64,000 bases of DNA from NCBI GenBank assembly GCA_900239685.1, contig OENT01000204.1, forward strand, positions 96,001 through 160,000, given 5' to 3'. This document shows positions 43,295-57,195 of this stretch, one piece after another (position 1 is the stretch's first letter; the number at the start of each line of letters is the position of its first letter). The notes beneath the pieces were generated by a model, which was not told where the DNA came from, did not search any database, and was given only the letters and a program-made list of their open reading frames with translations. Position numbers and translations under genes: made by a program. This DNA is from Rotaria macrura (lineage: Eukaryota > Rotifera > Eurotatoria > Philodinida > Philodinidae).

Positions 43295-45906
43295 TCATAA
43301 AATCAATACCTCATGCATAATAGATACTTCATCTTTGACTAAACAATTGAACCATTTTCGCCATGATTTCGGCCAACAACAAGATCGATTTATGTCACTC
43401 ATTCGAATAATTAGTTGAGTGTCGACATCATGTGGTTTTGAACGTTGACTCAAATAGGACACGAGAACACCAACGATCAGTACTGTGACAACAGCAATCA
43501 GTGTATACCACATGTGACTTATTGAGTAAAGATCAATCAGTGGATTGCGTCTATAAAAGAAACAGAATTGATCTCATCTCATACAGATACATTTGAGACA
43601 CGAATAAAGTTCCCTAATAAATTTACAAATTTTTCAGTTCGTTTATTGATCGAACGAAAGCATAAAGAATACTCGAAGAAGAAGATAATGATTCGAATTT
43701 ATTAAATGCCTTTCCTTGTTGGATGCGACGATGTGAAAGGAATGTTCGTCAAGCACTACATTCGATCAATAATAGCTAAAAGACATCAACACACAATATA
43801 AGTAAAACTTCTCTTACTTGTTGGACTTGATTATTGTTGTCGTGCTGGTAATTATTGATGTCGATGTATTGTAGTTTGTGCAATTGACTATTGACAATGG
43901 CAATCGACCAGTACTTCTTTGATGTTTCGTAAATTGAACACCGAGAAAGATCCACAGTTGTAGTGCTAAACTGGAGAAAAATCCAGCCAATGCTCCGCGT
44001 TGATTTGCACGTGGAAAGAAAAAGCCAAGAAAAAATACACCCATAATGGGTCCACACAGTGTACTAGATAATGATATTGCTGCATTGATGACTGAACCCA
44101 AATAGCTTACAACATAAGTGAGAAGCACTACGAAGGCACCGATAAAAACGGAGAATACTTTTGATGCCATACCTTGCCGTTCATCATTTAGTTTTCGTTT
44201 CAATAGACCTTTGTAAATATCTTCGATAATCACTGCTGCCAGACTATTGAGACCCGATGAAATTGTCGAAAGCGAACCAGAAAATACACAAGCAAGAAAT
44301 AAGCCTGGTATACCCTTCTTGGTACCTAATGCATCCATAATAAAGTACGGAAATATTTGATCAACATTTTGTACGCGACCAGCCGTGTATGGATCACAAC
44401 CAGCATAGTACGCATAGAGAATAACACCCATCAACCCTGAGAGAAGAATGAGACCAGCAACACCAACCACGTTGATCAAAAGAGCTGCCTGTGCTCCACG
44501 TGTCGATCGAACACACATATATCGTTGTACTTGCATTTGATTGAAACCATAAGTCAACAATGCATTAAATGGATTACCGATCAAGATTGACCAGACAGTG
44601 TGACGCGTTCGAGGATCAAAACTGATACTAAATTGATGAGAATATGTTTAGACCTTATGTAGATGTGCATTTATCGTAAATGATGTTGACACTACTTATC
44701 GAATTCCACACGACCACCTGCAGAAGCGATGGAAAATGTTCGTTTAAATCCACCGACAAGAATTAAACCTAGTTTAAAAAGAACGAAGTAAATTACTTTC
44801 TTTCAATTTGCCAATACATTTAACAAGTCGAAAAATGAGATTCTAAAACATAGAAATTTACCTTGAATGATTGCAACAAGAACGCCTGCATACATAACCA
44901 AAGCTTGTAAAACATCAGTCCAAATGATTGCTTTCATTCCACCCTAAGCATGCAAAAATTGAATCTATATTATCGTGTTGTGAGCACCGAACTAGAATCA
45001 AATACATACCACAGAAGAGTAGAACGTACAAACGACTCCAATAGAAACCACTGAAAGCCATTTATTTAATCCCGTAGCTAGAATTGGATTTCGAAAAACA
45101 AAGGACCAATGAACTTATGATCTTCATACTTTGACTAAGAGCTAGTGACGGTGCATAGAGTACCAGAGCCATGTAAATGAACTAGAGACATCAAGATATG
45201 CAATATATCTACATAAGCGAATGTTACCGTACCATATATATCGAAAAAGTGATTGACACACACGCACGTACAGATCTGCCGAAGCGTTTTTCTAAATACT
45301 AATAAAAAATATAGGAACTAGATTTTCTGAGCCGTTCAGAAGTATCACACTTCATAAATACTTGTAAAATTCATTTCACGAAATTTTGGCATGAAAATAA
45401 AAGCCGTCACTATCGATGCGATACTCCATGCAGCAGCTAAACACAAAAACAGATGTGTATTTATGATTTAGAATGCTTTCCCTATTCTACTATTCTTACC
45501 TTGATAGCAGAACATTGTTCCAGACATGTATACTTCTGTTGGAGTACCCAGTAGAGTTATTGCAGAGAGAAATGATACTATGATGCTCAAACTCGTTGGG
45601 AAAACACCCATACCACCATTAGCTGAAATGGAAGAGAATGATGATCATTTTATATAGTTGATTTACAAACCTTGAAAATATTCTTTCGTTGAAGTTTTCT
45701 TTTTTTTAAAGCAACCAAATATAACACCAATGCCTGCTGATAGTAGCAATAATACAGCCAATAGAGCATAATCAATGATGCTCAACTTTGGCAATGTCAC
45801 TTTCTCCAGGATAGCGATAAATCAGGAACGATAAAATCTAGTGTTTTTTATTTTCTAGAATAAAAATTAGCTTGACAATCACATACGATACATCAGGTGT
45901 AGTCAT
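43295..45906 (-). CDS. SLC5-family sodium/solute symporter (SMCT/SMVT-like), 11 exons
   Basis: Spliced by eye, minus strand: 45906-45892 (tentative first exon), 45803-45671, 45622-45500, 45436-45351, 45298-45233, 45181-45130, 45077-45010, 44943-44862, 44768-44696, 44627-43818 and 43550-43295. All phases agree and give 587 residues, close to the usual ~610. Family landmarks in order are LSIIDYALLAVLLLLSAGIG (first helix), FPTSLSIIVSFLSAITLLGT, TSIYEYLEKRFGRSVR, YAPSLALSQTTGLNKW, GGMKAIIWTDVLQ, FDPRTRHTVWS, NQMQVQRYMCVRS, FSGSLSTISSGLNSLAAV and a C-terminal MWYTLIAVVTVLIVGVLVSY helix with a cytosolic tail. Such proteins couple Na+ to uptake of monocarboxylates or vitamins across the plasma membrane; the exact substrate cannot be told. 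An Asn/Thr/Ser-rich extracellular loop (NCTNYNTSTSIITSTTT) spans the last intron. The first 5 codons (MTTPD) are the least certain part. Confidence 0.88.
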
Positions 45907-48900
45907 TTCATGGGTACTGTGCTTTTTTGTCTTCTTGATAGATCTCATCCATTTTTTTACAGCTGTAGAACAACAATCGGCATGAAGTGAAGAAAATCAA
46001 TATCATAAAAAGTATTGAAAAATTCAATTGTTATCCATTTTTCTTTTCATATCCATATGACATCTATACGTTTTTACAATAGAAATGGAACAAGCTGAAA
46101 AATGACATTGAATAGAAAAAATTTTAGATCGCAAAACTAAAATCCCTTAAGCTTCTATCAATTGGAATAATATTATCGTGTGTTACGCTTACATAAGACA
46201 TTTGTTTTTTACTTCTTCTTCCTCTGCTGCTACATGCTGTTTCATAAAAAGACACGAGGCCATCACAGCCAAAGCACCTCAACATTTAAAATATGTCGTT
46301 CATCTTAAGATATCCATTGTGATTCAAATAAACTTTCATCAGGAGAATTTCAAAAAATGACAGATTGAAAACAAGTGCTCTGATAGAATACAAAGTTTTT
46401 AATGCTAGATTTCCTATGAATTCATTAGATGTGTTTTAAACAATTCTCGCTGGCTTATCGGCGAATGTTTCGATTAGCTTTATTTCAGTTTTTAGATTTT
46501 TATGAATTTGAATTTTTACAATAATTTTCTAATGTACTTTTAAACTTACATTCTAATACCTTCATTTAGAAGAGTCTTTCTATCATTCAAGTTATTCTTC
46601 TAGAATCAATAACCGTCATGAAAATAAATAAATTTATCTTCATATAAATGAATTTTTAGATTTACAGTTTTGATGATCAGTCAAACTATTGTATTAATCT
46701 ACGTTCGACCTACTTCACTTTCTTATTGTTTGCTCGACTTACTTTCGTGCGTAAGTTATTCGACTATCGAATAGCTTTATACATACTCATTTAAGTACAT
46801 GTCATTTCATTTTCGGATAAAACTAGCTGCATCGATGCATTTGTCGAATTGGTGATCTATCTAGTGACGATCTGTAGAGGATAAAGTGACTATTATCATA
46901 ATACATGATTTATTCGGACATCTACACAAATATACTTAGCGTGGTTCTACTTCATTTTGAATACAATACGAGTGCCATAAAAACATGAGTTTCTAGTTGT
47001 ATCTAAATCATTATGTCTACCAATTTTCGTTGTTGTAAGATATTTTTCAAAACATTCGATTAGTATTGAAGATAGATTTACATCATGAATCAATGGAAAT
47101 CATCGACAAATACAACCACGAACTCAGTAAGAATATTGACAAGACTTCTTATGGATTATAGACCAAAACAGAAATTCAGAACGCATTGATTTCTTCTTGA
47201 TTCTCATATCTACTGTCAATTCAATTCTACAATAAACGTTAATCATAATACAATCAATTAACTGTCAAGATAACTATGCATAAACGTACTTACGTACACT
47301 CATACAGCCAACAACTTCATCTTCTTGCTCAAATATCTACTTCATCGAATAACTATTCATCTTATTGAGTCATTATTAAGTTAAGACTCTAGTAGATCGG
47401 AATATGATTGACTAATAATATATCTAAGTATGAAAATGTTATCAAAGTCAAAATGAAAATTGATAATCATGATTTCTTTCATCTTCCTATGAGGAAAAAC
47501 AACTAATAAAGAAGATGCACAATAGAATAAAAAAAGGAATGAAATTGTACTGTAAATTCAACTGATGAAATAAAATATTATGCAGGCACAATAATAACGA
47601 GAAAAGGCAATGGTAATTTATTAAAGTTCAAAAAAGATTTTTGTTTCCATTTGTAAAAGTCACATGAAAGACTATTAAGTTTCATATTTGTTTTTGACTT
47701 TTGATTTTAGCAAACGGCGAGCCTAAACAAAGTACCATGAGTATGAAGCAACAGGAATATGAGAAAGAAGAGAAAAAGAAACACATTTTAATTCGAGTAC
47801 AAAATAATTGCCTGTTTCAAATACTTTTCTATTTTCTTCTTTATTCGGATCAATTATGACGTTGATGAATGGAAATGAATTCCAAGTAGAAATCTGTATC
47901 ATTTTCTACACTTGAGAATTAGTCTGAATGGAAACTTGAATTGAATAAAGTTAAAATAGTAAGGAAAAGGCATGGAACGAAATTTTCTTTTACTACTTGG
48001 ATTACTTGTAAAAACTACTAGATTCAATAGACGAATATACTCGCGTAATCATTGTTTTTCTAATACGTAAATATCTTCATACTCAACAGATCCTTATCAT
48101 CTGTCTTGTTGAATTTTTGACGAAAAATCAATACATATGTATATATCAATAAGCATGAAATAGATCTTAGTAGATTACATGAAATATAACAAGTTTATCT
48201 TGATATCTTTCTCGGAAAACGTAAGAGATAAAAATTATGTACAGGAGATCACTTTATATATGTTTAATTGTTTTCAATATTTTAAAATGAAAGAAATATG
48301 ACGAGGAGAAAAATACTCTAGAAACTATCTATGATCTTCCGTCTATTCGAATGAATAGTTTTTAAAGTTCTTCGATTATTAATGACATTTCATATGTATA
48401 TTACAAATTCATACTTGTGACAATCTTATTCTTTTCTACTGTCTGATCTATTATAATCACTCATATCGTAGCTATTCATTCTCAATATCACTTCATTATG
48501 TATACAAGTATATATTCTCTTCACTAAAAATTAAAATGATTCCTTAATTATCAGCATAATTGCTACAATGCTCATATACCATACCGATCTAGTTAACTAC
48601 TACTAGCAATTCTCTACAGAAATGTCTAGATATATATATATACCCGTCAAAGAAACACGTATCAACATCAAAATTAGAAAATTTAATGTATTGTCTATCG
48701 ATTGAGATAAAAATCTTCTTGATCTTTAATTACTTTCATTTGGAACATAGACAGGCTTTACTGGAAATTAGCTCTGATCATATTTCAATATTGAATACCC
48801 TACAGTCTAATCAATGATCTACTCGCTCAATCTATAAATCTAACTCTTTGTATTAATAAATTAACGAGATCCTAAATACACATTATGCAACACTAGTAAC

Positions 48901-51900
48901 AACTGAATTTCAGTAGTTATTTTTCTAATAGGATAGGATGAGTCAGACGAATTTTTATCTATAGAAACAAAAATAGCTTTAGAAGTACTTCTGAAAAATA
49001 TGAGTTTGAATCATGAAACAAAAATATTGTCTATTGACAAAAGTATTATACGACATTTCGTTTCGATTACGTTTTATTTTCATATTATTCTAATTACCAA
49101 ACAATCACAGCTTGAATGGTTGTATTACAAGAATTGTTTTTGATATACTTCTCAACGATATTTTCTTCGACACCGTAGCCAACTGTTTAAGAAATTATCG
49201 ACATGTATTGAATTATCTTTCCCTTCACAATATTCTGTATAGCTGAGTCACCGATGTGAATATGTAGCTTCTCAGAATTCTTACCATCTTTTTTGACATA
49301 CGATCAATTCAAATAGAATTGCATTGTACTATGTCCACTACTGCAAGTCAAAAATCTACATTTGATAAAAAATTTACTAGCATTGCCATACTATTTCAAA
49401 GACATGATTAATATTAAAAGGAATACCTTGACACGTAGCTTCTGGAAAAACAACCAAAATCATATCTCACTGACACTCGTAGATGTCTCGATAGATTTTG
49501 ATGAATGAGATCTATCTAGTTCGAATTAATACGATGTGTTATCATTAGTTTTCCTGTAGTTTAGCAAAAAGTAAAAAACAAAACAGATTTTCATAATTCT
49601 CTATCGTAGTGTCGAAGAGTACTTTTGGAGTTTCTTGTTTTTGTTGGTATGTAAACTTTACGCACTCATCTACCATGCTGAAAGCATTATCCGATGTCGG
49701 TGATTGTTAATAGCCTTAAACAGAATTATTTTTAAAAAAATTCACAGGACCTCGACAGAACACATTTCATAAGATAAAAGGTGAAAAAAATGAAATCTAT
49801 GTTAAGTAAGGATCGCAAGACATGAAATAAAGTATATATTTATATATATTGTGCATCGTGTTTGTCACAACTTTTTCATTAAGATTAAGAAAGAGCCGAA
49901 CCATAGCTTGAAATAACAAGTGATATCCAGGTAAGAGAAAGATAAATAGATTTTATTTCAAACCCAAAAATATTTTCTTTTCAGTCTCGTGTTGTTGTTG
50001 TCCTTTTTACAATCTATTATAAAAATCACGAGGCAGTATTAAGAGAAAATTGAGTCAAACATGTTGATTACTTTATGTAGGTAAGAAAAATTTCATCAAT
50101 ATACTCTTGCAGAATATAATGCTATTTAGGACATAGGCTACAACTGTCACATGTGTTGTCAAAGTCAACAAAATCATGTGTCTCAGATTCATATAAAGAA
50201 ATGCATGTGTGCCTTTGAAAAACTTCTTGTTTTTCGGGCAGTTAGTATTCTGTCGGAGAGATTTGGTGTGTACACAAGATCATACTTACTTGACTTGCTG
50301 TTTATCATTTTCTAAGTTTTCTCAACCGCTTCTAATGAGGCTAAAAATCTTTATCATTATCTTCTATGCAGTGCTTGATATTCACCTATTTCCATACATT
50401 TGTGAATTCTAACGAAATATATAAATGACATCTAGCTCTTTCGCCTTATTTATAAAACCAACACCACATATTGCATTCTATAGTCCAATTTTGAATGGTT
50501 AGTAATCAAATTTCTTCATCGTTCGTTGTATGGGCTCGTGAAATTTGGCACGGCAACAACGAAAGGAGGAAAAATAAAATTTATTTCATAAATTGAACTC
50601 GTCATGTTAATAATTTTCTTTTCTCTGTAAGCTGTTGAACGAAGCATCAGTGTGTTACAATGCTTATTACCGTAGCATACTCACAAGTATACCTGTTATT
50701 GTTTATATTTTTGAGGAAACACCGTACATCCAATGAAGAGAAAGGCATAGCGCATTTTGAAATAGGTAGATTAAAATTTCTTTCTTACGTTCATTAGAAC
50801 CAAAGTATTCCAGTGTCATACGAGCATACACTATATCTCTAATATAACAGTCAAGAAGTAAATGAAATCTAGAATAAGAGCATCCAACACAAGACATTGA
50901 TTCATCAAAAAAGAAATGAATTTGTTCATTTATCTGATGTATATATAATAAATTATATTCAAATGGCGATGTTATTACTCAAGTGCGCACAATCTAATTC
51001 CATCGATTGCGCTCAGATAATATTGTGCATATTTACAAGATTAGCGAGAAACGGCATTTTATGATATTCAAAATCAGTCTTGTTCGTATTTCTACTTAAA
51101 TCCACTCTATTAGATTGTTTTTCATTTTTGTCGAGCAATTCAGGTGTATAAGTCTGTTTGATCTCATAAACATGTTCATGATAATTCATAGTTGGAACGT
51201 GGAATAAAAGAAGACATTTCAATGGTACTATTTTGATCATTGAATTCCAATATTTCTTTTTCGTTGTCATAGTGTCTCTCTCAGTCACTCTCTTTCTGTT
51301 ACACTCTACATGGATGATTTATCGTCTTGAATAAAAAACAAGAGTGAAATTCTATATTGGTATGCGTATTTTTTCTTAAACCATTAAATTAATTTATTTT
51401 TATCGTGCAAATATTAGCAGAGAGCCTCGATTTCATACTTTTATTTGCTCGATATTTTGTTTCGTTATTTAAATTTACAATTTGGCTAATGTTATTTTTT
51501 ATTCAGCATTTTTTATCCTGTTTGTTCGTCCGATTTACAGCTATAAGATGGCACTTGTGACCCGAGCTTTCCTCATAGGCACATATATAAATAGGCAGAT
51601 GAGTGGCGTGCATGAGTTAGCATCGTAAGTCAACAAATAGAAGGCTTGTTTAGCACATCCCCAATAGAATCTCTTTTTTTTTGAAGCAGTGTCGGATAAC
51701 AAAGACTTTTTGTGCCAAACTCCTTTAGAAAACAAAAACGTTCATGTGTTACCATTTAAGGCCATTGTTGACTATGCTCCATACAGTCTTCGTATTTAAA
51801 ACATGAGGAGACATATCGACTATTTAATACTATCAGTTAAAATTGATTGCATCATGAAAATTCTGTGCATTGTTTTAATAAGATATTTTTCTGTTTTCCA

Positions 51901-53780
51901 TGTACCTAAGTACATATGGTCCATGATGAAAGTAGGTCTGCGAATAGATACTCACTATGGATAGAAATGACGAAAGTTGAATTATTTGCTAAGAAGAGAA
52001 GTAACAAAATTCTATTATATTTTTTCTCAAGCAATGATCCTTGTATAGTTGCTTAAAAGCTGAACCAATGAAGCAGACAACATGTGAAAGTGTAAGCTCT
52101 TCTTAGTGTCACTTTTTCTAATAAAAGCTTATGATATTTAAGAATCTGATCAAATATTCAACTAGTACCCAGTAGTAGTAGTGATTGCAAAAAATACGAA
52201 GTCTCATTTCATCAAGTTTCTAATGAATTCGATAAAAAAATAAAATATTCTAATCCTATGGAATAAAATCTTATTAAATCATTTTATAATGAAACTCGGA
52301 AATAATATAGTATTTGACGGAATTACTTAATCTAGATTGCAAAAGCATTTGATATTGGGTATGCTTTAGGGAAAATTTGTATCTTAGAAGGTTTTCTTAA
52401 TACTGACTGTAATTCAGTCGAATGATTTACTAACTACTAGACTAACAAATTGAACTGATGATGCACGAATGGTACCGTTCGCTTCGCTAGTTTGATTCAG
52501 TGGTTCTTATCTAAACCACCATTTAAATAGAATACATTCTTAACATCAATTTTAATAGAATAGTTTATATTAAAAAAAATTCGTCGAAAATTATGGCTAC
52601 TTCTTTTGGATTAGAGGGTTCAATGAATTGTGTCATAGTGTATGCTCAAAGGAAAAGTGATTCAGCAGACAGTCACATAAAGAACACCTACCGAATGATC
52701 AAGACACCTCATGACCAAGGCTCATGTACAAAGTTTTTCAAACAGAGCCTCAAATCGTTCGACTTGAAACTAAACAAGCAAATGTTGACTTAAGCGAATG
52801 TATTTGAATCCTTCAATTACAATTTCGAGCATAGTATATGATAGTTTATAACAGAACGAGCAAGGTTCTTCTTAATTTTCACGATTCTTTGATTTATTAG
52901 CTTGGTAACATTAAGAAAATAACATTTCTGTAAACGGTAATATTCAAATGACGTTGATCAATTAACTGTAAATAGTGGACAATAATGAATTTGTAATATT
53001 TTACTATAGAATTGCAATTTCTGCAGAATGAAAATTGTAAAATAGCCGAAAGTAAAATTACTATGGTGTTAGAACATGGGGAGAGCATAATTAATAACGT
53101 CTTATTTAGATATGACTTTGTATGATTTAAATTAAGTTGCATAAAATGAATAGTGTTATTTAAGATCAACGTATAAGACGATTGCATGATTGCGAATTAT
53201 TGAAATCTTTTCTTATTTCTAATAGCATGTGGGGCACATCGATTGTCCACAAGTCATTATCAATAAGTCTTGTTCTCTTTTCATATGTCATGCGTTGTGG
53301 TCGTCATGGTATTTCATTCGAAACACTGCTTTGTTCGTATAAACGTTTTCGTCAAACTCCAACTGATTGCGAGTCGTTCAATGTGTACCATTCGAAATGA
53401 GCCTGACTAGCTTTCAGAAAGCGATCGTGTCTGCGATCAAAACTATGTCCAGTTTCATTCTATTCAAAGTTATACCTATATTGCTAGTGTATACTTACTA
53501 TATTAATTGAAAACAAGTTGATGTGATGCCTTTGAGATATTGCTTTTCGAGTGGAACTGAGTCCGGCAATCGTTCATGAAGAGATCTGCATATGAATGCT
53601 TTGAGGTCTCAACGAATTGAATACATTCAGGTCATACGATATTCGATAGATCACAGATAGAAAATGTTCTTAACCTTTGTAGACAGTATTTATTTTATAG
53701 AAAAAAATTTTAAAGTGATGACAATTGATGTATTTATGAGTTCATCCGCAAATTGAAGAGACTCTCTTCAAGAAAGTATT
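45907..53780. other. Nearly 8 kb of AT-rich DNA without a recognisable gene
   Basis: No frame above about 100 codons, no transposase, no foldback and no tandem array was noticed, in contrast to the repeat-rich left part. There are short TA runs at 48630-48645 and 49830-49850. It could be regulatory, hold non-coding RNA, or contain genes with very short exons that I cannot detect by eye. Confidence 0.5.
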
Positions 53781-53785
53781 ATAAC

Positions 53786-56118
53786 TTAGGATAGCATGAC
53801 ATATATCCACCAATTTGTTCCAACTTTATTGATTGCGGAATAAAACGATATCCAATAATATTTTCCAACCACTGTGCCAAACGATTGTATCAAATAGTCG
53901 AAATTATTCTTATTACCACATTTATCAACGTAGCAGTATGATCCAGCATGGCAAGGACTATTCGTTATTTGACCGTATGCACCTACATCACAATTTGCAT
54001 CTGTAGCACAATATTGGGTCCATCCTGTGAAATCACCGGTTTCAAAGCCGCCATTAACAAGAATGTTTGCGTTATTGGCTGTATCATTCACAGACACACT
54101 GTCTAGTAACCAATAGTGATGGGCACCAGCAATTTCCCCAGTGATAATAAATGATAGAGTTGCTGAAGTACTTAAAGCATAAAAGCCGTATGTGTAAAGA
54201 CTGTAAGTGAGTGTGGCACTGCCAGAATCAATGGTTAAAATTGCTCCTGTTGTAATTGGGCTAGTGCATGATGGTGCTATCAAAAATAAAATAGAGTAGA
54301 ATGCGATGCTCATTGATGTGATGTTTTACAATTAAACACTCACTCGTAGTTGCTGTCGGGCTGGTTGTTGTTGCAGATGAAGCTAAATGAATACGAACTC
54401 ACGTATTGCACAACAAATTTCAAATATTCGGCTAAGATCTTGGTTAACTCAGATAATCCTGTATCACTACAACGATCTCTCGTAGGACTCATAGAAAAGA
54501 AACCATCGTGCCTGTTTTGAACGAAAGATTGCATCGTTTTCTTTTCAAAAACTGAAAGGAATATGATGAAGTCAAGGCGATATGTCAACATGCTAATCGA
54601 AACTTCACATGTGTACTACGAGATTCATTAGCATTCGAACTGATAATTTTTGACAAGAAGGTGAAGAAAAAATAGCAGCCAAAAACTATTTTCATGTGCA
54701 CGCAAGAAAATCAGTGCTCTTCAATACAATGTTTGAAAATAATGATGGCACTAGCTTTTCTTTGTTTCTATGTGAGAAAGATATGCTTGCCTCATATATT
54801 CTACTTGATACATCGTATTCCAAGCTTATAGCATGCTAATTTCTTTTATGTATGAATGAAAGTTTGCATTAAAAAGTTTACTTGTTGTCGTAGTAATTGA
54901 TGTCGATGTTGTAGCAGTAGTTGATGTCGATGTTGTAGCAGTAGTTGATGTCGATGTTGTAGCAGTAGTTGCGGTCGATGTTGTAGCAGTAGTTGATGTC
55001 GATGTTGTAGCAGTAGTTGCGGTCGACGTTGTAGTGCTTGTTGATGTTGATGCTGTAGTGCTTGTTGATGTTGATGCTGTAGTGCTTGTTGATGTTGATG
55101 CTGTAGTGCTTGTTGATGTTGATGCTGTAGTGCTTGTTGAGGTCGATGTTGTACTCGTGCTTGATGTGGAGTCTGTAAAAATTTTAAACGAAGAAATATT
55201 TACAGAATCTGAGTAAAGGTCGAGATTTACATAATGATATCATACATTTTTACTTTTAAGCAGTCCAATATACTTTTTCATAAAACAAAGGACATCAAGC
55301 TTATCCTATTTTTAAATAAGTTAAGGAGAACAAGATATCCACTTCTACACGATGTGGACTATGGTAGCAAGATAAACGAATTTTACTACAAGATTCGCAT
55401 TCTCTTAACATTCACCTTTCTGTGGAGTCGATACAAATCGGAATAGAAGTATCGATCTAACGAAAATATTCTATCAAACAATATAGTATACATTAGTGAG
55501 CACGACTGAAACATCAGTAAACCTGATCCGTGACGGCATTCGAACTCATTGACAGTAAGCACCACAGCTTGAATAGACAAGTACTTTGTAGAAAGAGTTC
55601 AATATGTCTTTTTGAAGTAATAATAAATTAATTATATTAAGAAAGAATACTGTTTAGCTCTGAAGTTTCGTAGAAANTGACACTTTCTTGATGTGAAGTT
55701 AAAAATAGAGTTATGACGATTGCCAAAACTATACCACCCGTTAAAGTGCCAAGCAGAATATTGAGAAGAAATCGAGGCATGCATGAACAACATTTCATTG
55801 CTGCGAATGAAGCTCTCCATCTTGAGAACCTTATTCATCAAATATATGTTTGTTTTGATCATTAGTCAGATCTACTCACCTTCGTCTTTCTTTTTTCTTT
55901 TCACGATTATCTTCGACATTGCTAGAAAATATAGAATTCGAACGAACACTACTTCTATTTATTTCACTGAGTGTATTTCTAGTTTGAGGACGGACATCCA
56001 TCGGTATATCCCAGTCAGACAGTGCTGGATAATTGGAGAATCGTTGACTCGTAGTCTGTTTCATTGTTATTGAAAGATCGAAATTCGTATTTATGCCAGC
56101 ATTTTCTCTCTTTTTCAT
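53786..56118 (-). CDS. Type II membrane protein with Thr/Ser stalk and Cys-rich ectodomain, 5 exons
   Basis: Exons on the minus strand: 56118-55880, 55820-55684, 55172-54882, 54382-54344 and 54276-53786. All have GT..AG ends, all phases agree, and the product is 398 residues. Residues 1-80 are a polar basic cytoplasmic part. One membrane segment follows (MPRFLLNILLGTLTGGIVLA, continuing IVITLFL), then about 100 residues of Thr/Ser/Ala repeats (unit TTSTSTTA), a likely O-glycosylated stalk. The C-terminal domain is about 165 residues with NGGFETGDFTGWTQYC near residue 310 and CHAGSYCYVDKC. This resembles jelly-roll, carbohydrate-binding-like modules that begin NGGFE, but family membership is not proven. 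The ATG follows directly on ATTATTCAG, so a 5' untranslated exon may precede it. The one ambiguous base of the window (55676) falls in intron 2. Confidence 0.75.
54882..55172 (-). repeat. Coding minisatellite, 24-bp unit (Thr/Ser stalk)
   Basis: Two blocks of 24-bp units. On the plus strand the unit reads GATGTCGATGTTGTAGCAGT plus AGTT in one block and GATGTTGATGCTGTAGTGCT plus TGTT in the other, about five units each. Unit length is a multiple of three, so copy number can change without breaking the frame. It forms exon 3 of the type II membrane protein. Confidence 0.85.
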
Positions 56119-57190
56119 CTGAATAATGATTTCTATTTTCGATCACGGACTGCAATTCTGTAGAAGATTTTCAATTTACTTTGTTTATGTATTAGTAAAA
56201 GGTTTTACATCATCAACTTTTTCTCTGTCTGTCTCATTATATATTCCATGGTTTGCTGTTATTTGTTTGAAAGAGGAAGCCAACAGTATAATTTATACAA
56301 AAAATTTTCGTTGTTCTTTTTTCGCTGATTTTTGATTATGATCATCCAAGCAAGAGTTACCCTTGCAGAATCATTATTAGAATGTATTGTTTGTGTGACG
56401 AAAGTAAACTGCACATAGACTTCGAGACAGACACAAACTGATCATTCTCGCCTAAATAGTTCATGGATGATCAACTCTTCAGTCATGGGCAATCAATTTT
56501 TTAAATCTAAATGTTGATGTCAAGAACAAATTTTTTTTGCACCGATAATGCTTCGTCGTTTCAAAGAATCTAGACTAGGTTCCATCGTAACAATAGACTT
56601 AAAACTACCCATATTAATATTCATTCTAGAACAGTGTAGTTAGCTGTTATAATATACGTTTCTTGAAAACACCAAGAAAAGAAGTTCAAGAGAAGCTCGG
56701 CTTCTTCTATCGTGAAACTACTAAAGAAAAAATGCCGATGAAGAAGAGTAGTTTCATAAATCGCTGGCTCAGCTGAAAAATGTGCTCTCGTACACCATGT
56801 CATTATTTCAAAGCGACAACCCTCGAAAGCACAAGCCTCACAACGACAAAAAACGCATGTATCAAAAATGTGTGCAAATAAAAATCATCGAGCATGTTTA
56901 TGAGGAGCTTTTGCTTATTATGAGAATTAATGATATTTTTATAGTACTCAGTCATAAGTAAAGCATCGTCTAATGCATTTTTTTAGTGAACTCTATTGTT
57001 GAACCTCATTAACCTATGCCGTCACCGTATGAACTTGAAGTACTGAGTAATCCAGCAATAAGTTGTTTTTAAGTTAAAATCTCTTTCGTGATTTGTCAAA
57101 AGCTTTGATGAATAGTAACCACTTCAAGAGTCTATATTAGTCAAAAAGTGAAGCAATTCGAAAGTCTCATTTCTTGGCGTCATAATTGAA
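56119..57190. other. Intergenic stretch between the two minus-strand surface-protein genes
   Basis: No supported gene. It probably holds the promoter of the type II membrane protein near 56.1-56.4 kb. Confidence 0.45.
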
Positions 57191-57195
57191 AATAC

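Noticed and set aside
55034-55216. Plus-strand frame of repeated VLVDVDAV
   Set aside because: It is the antisense of the Thr/Ser stalk exon, which has splice sites and phase support on the minus strand.
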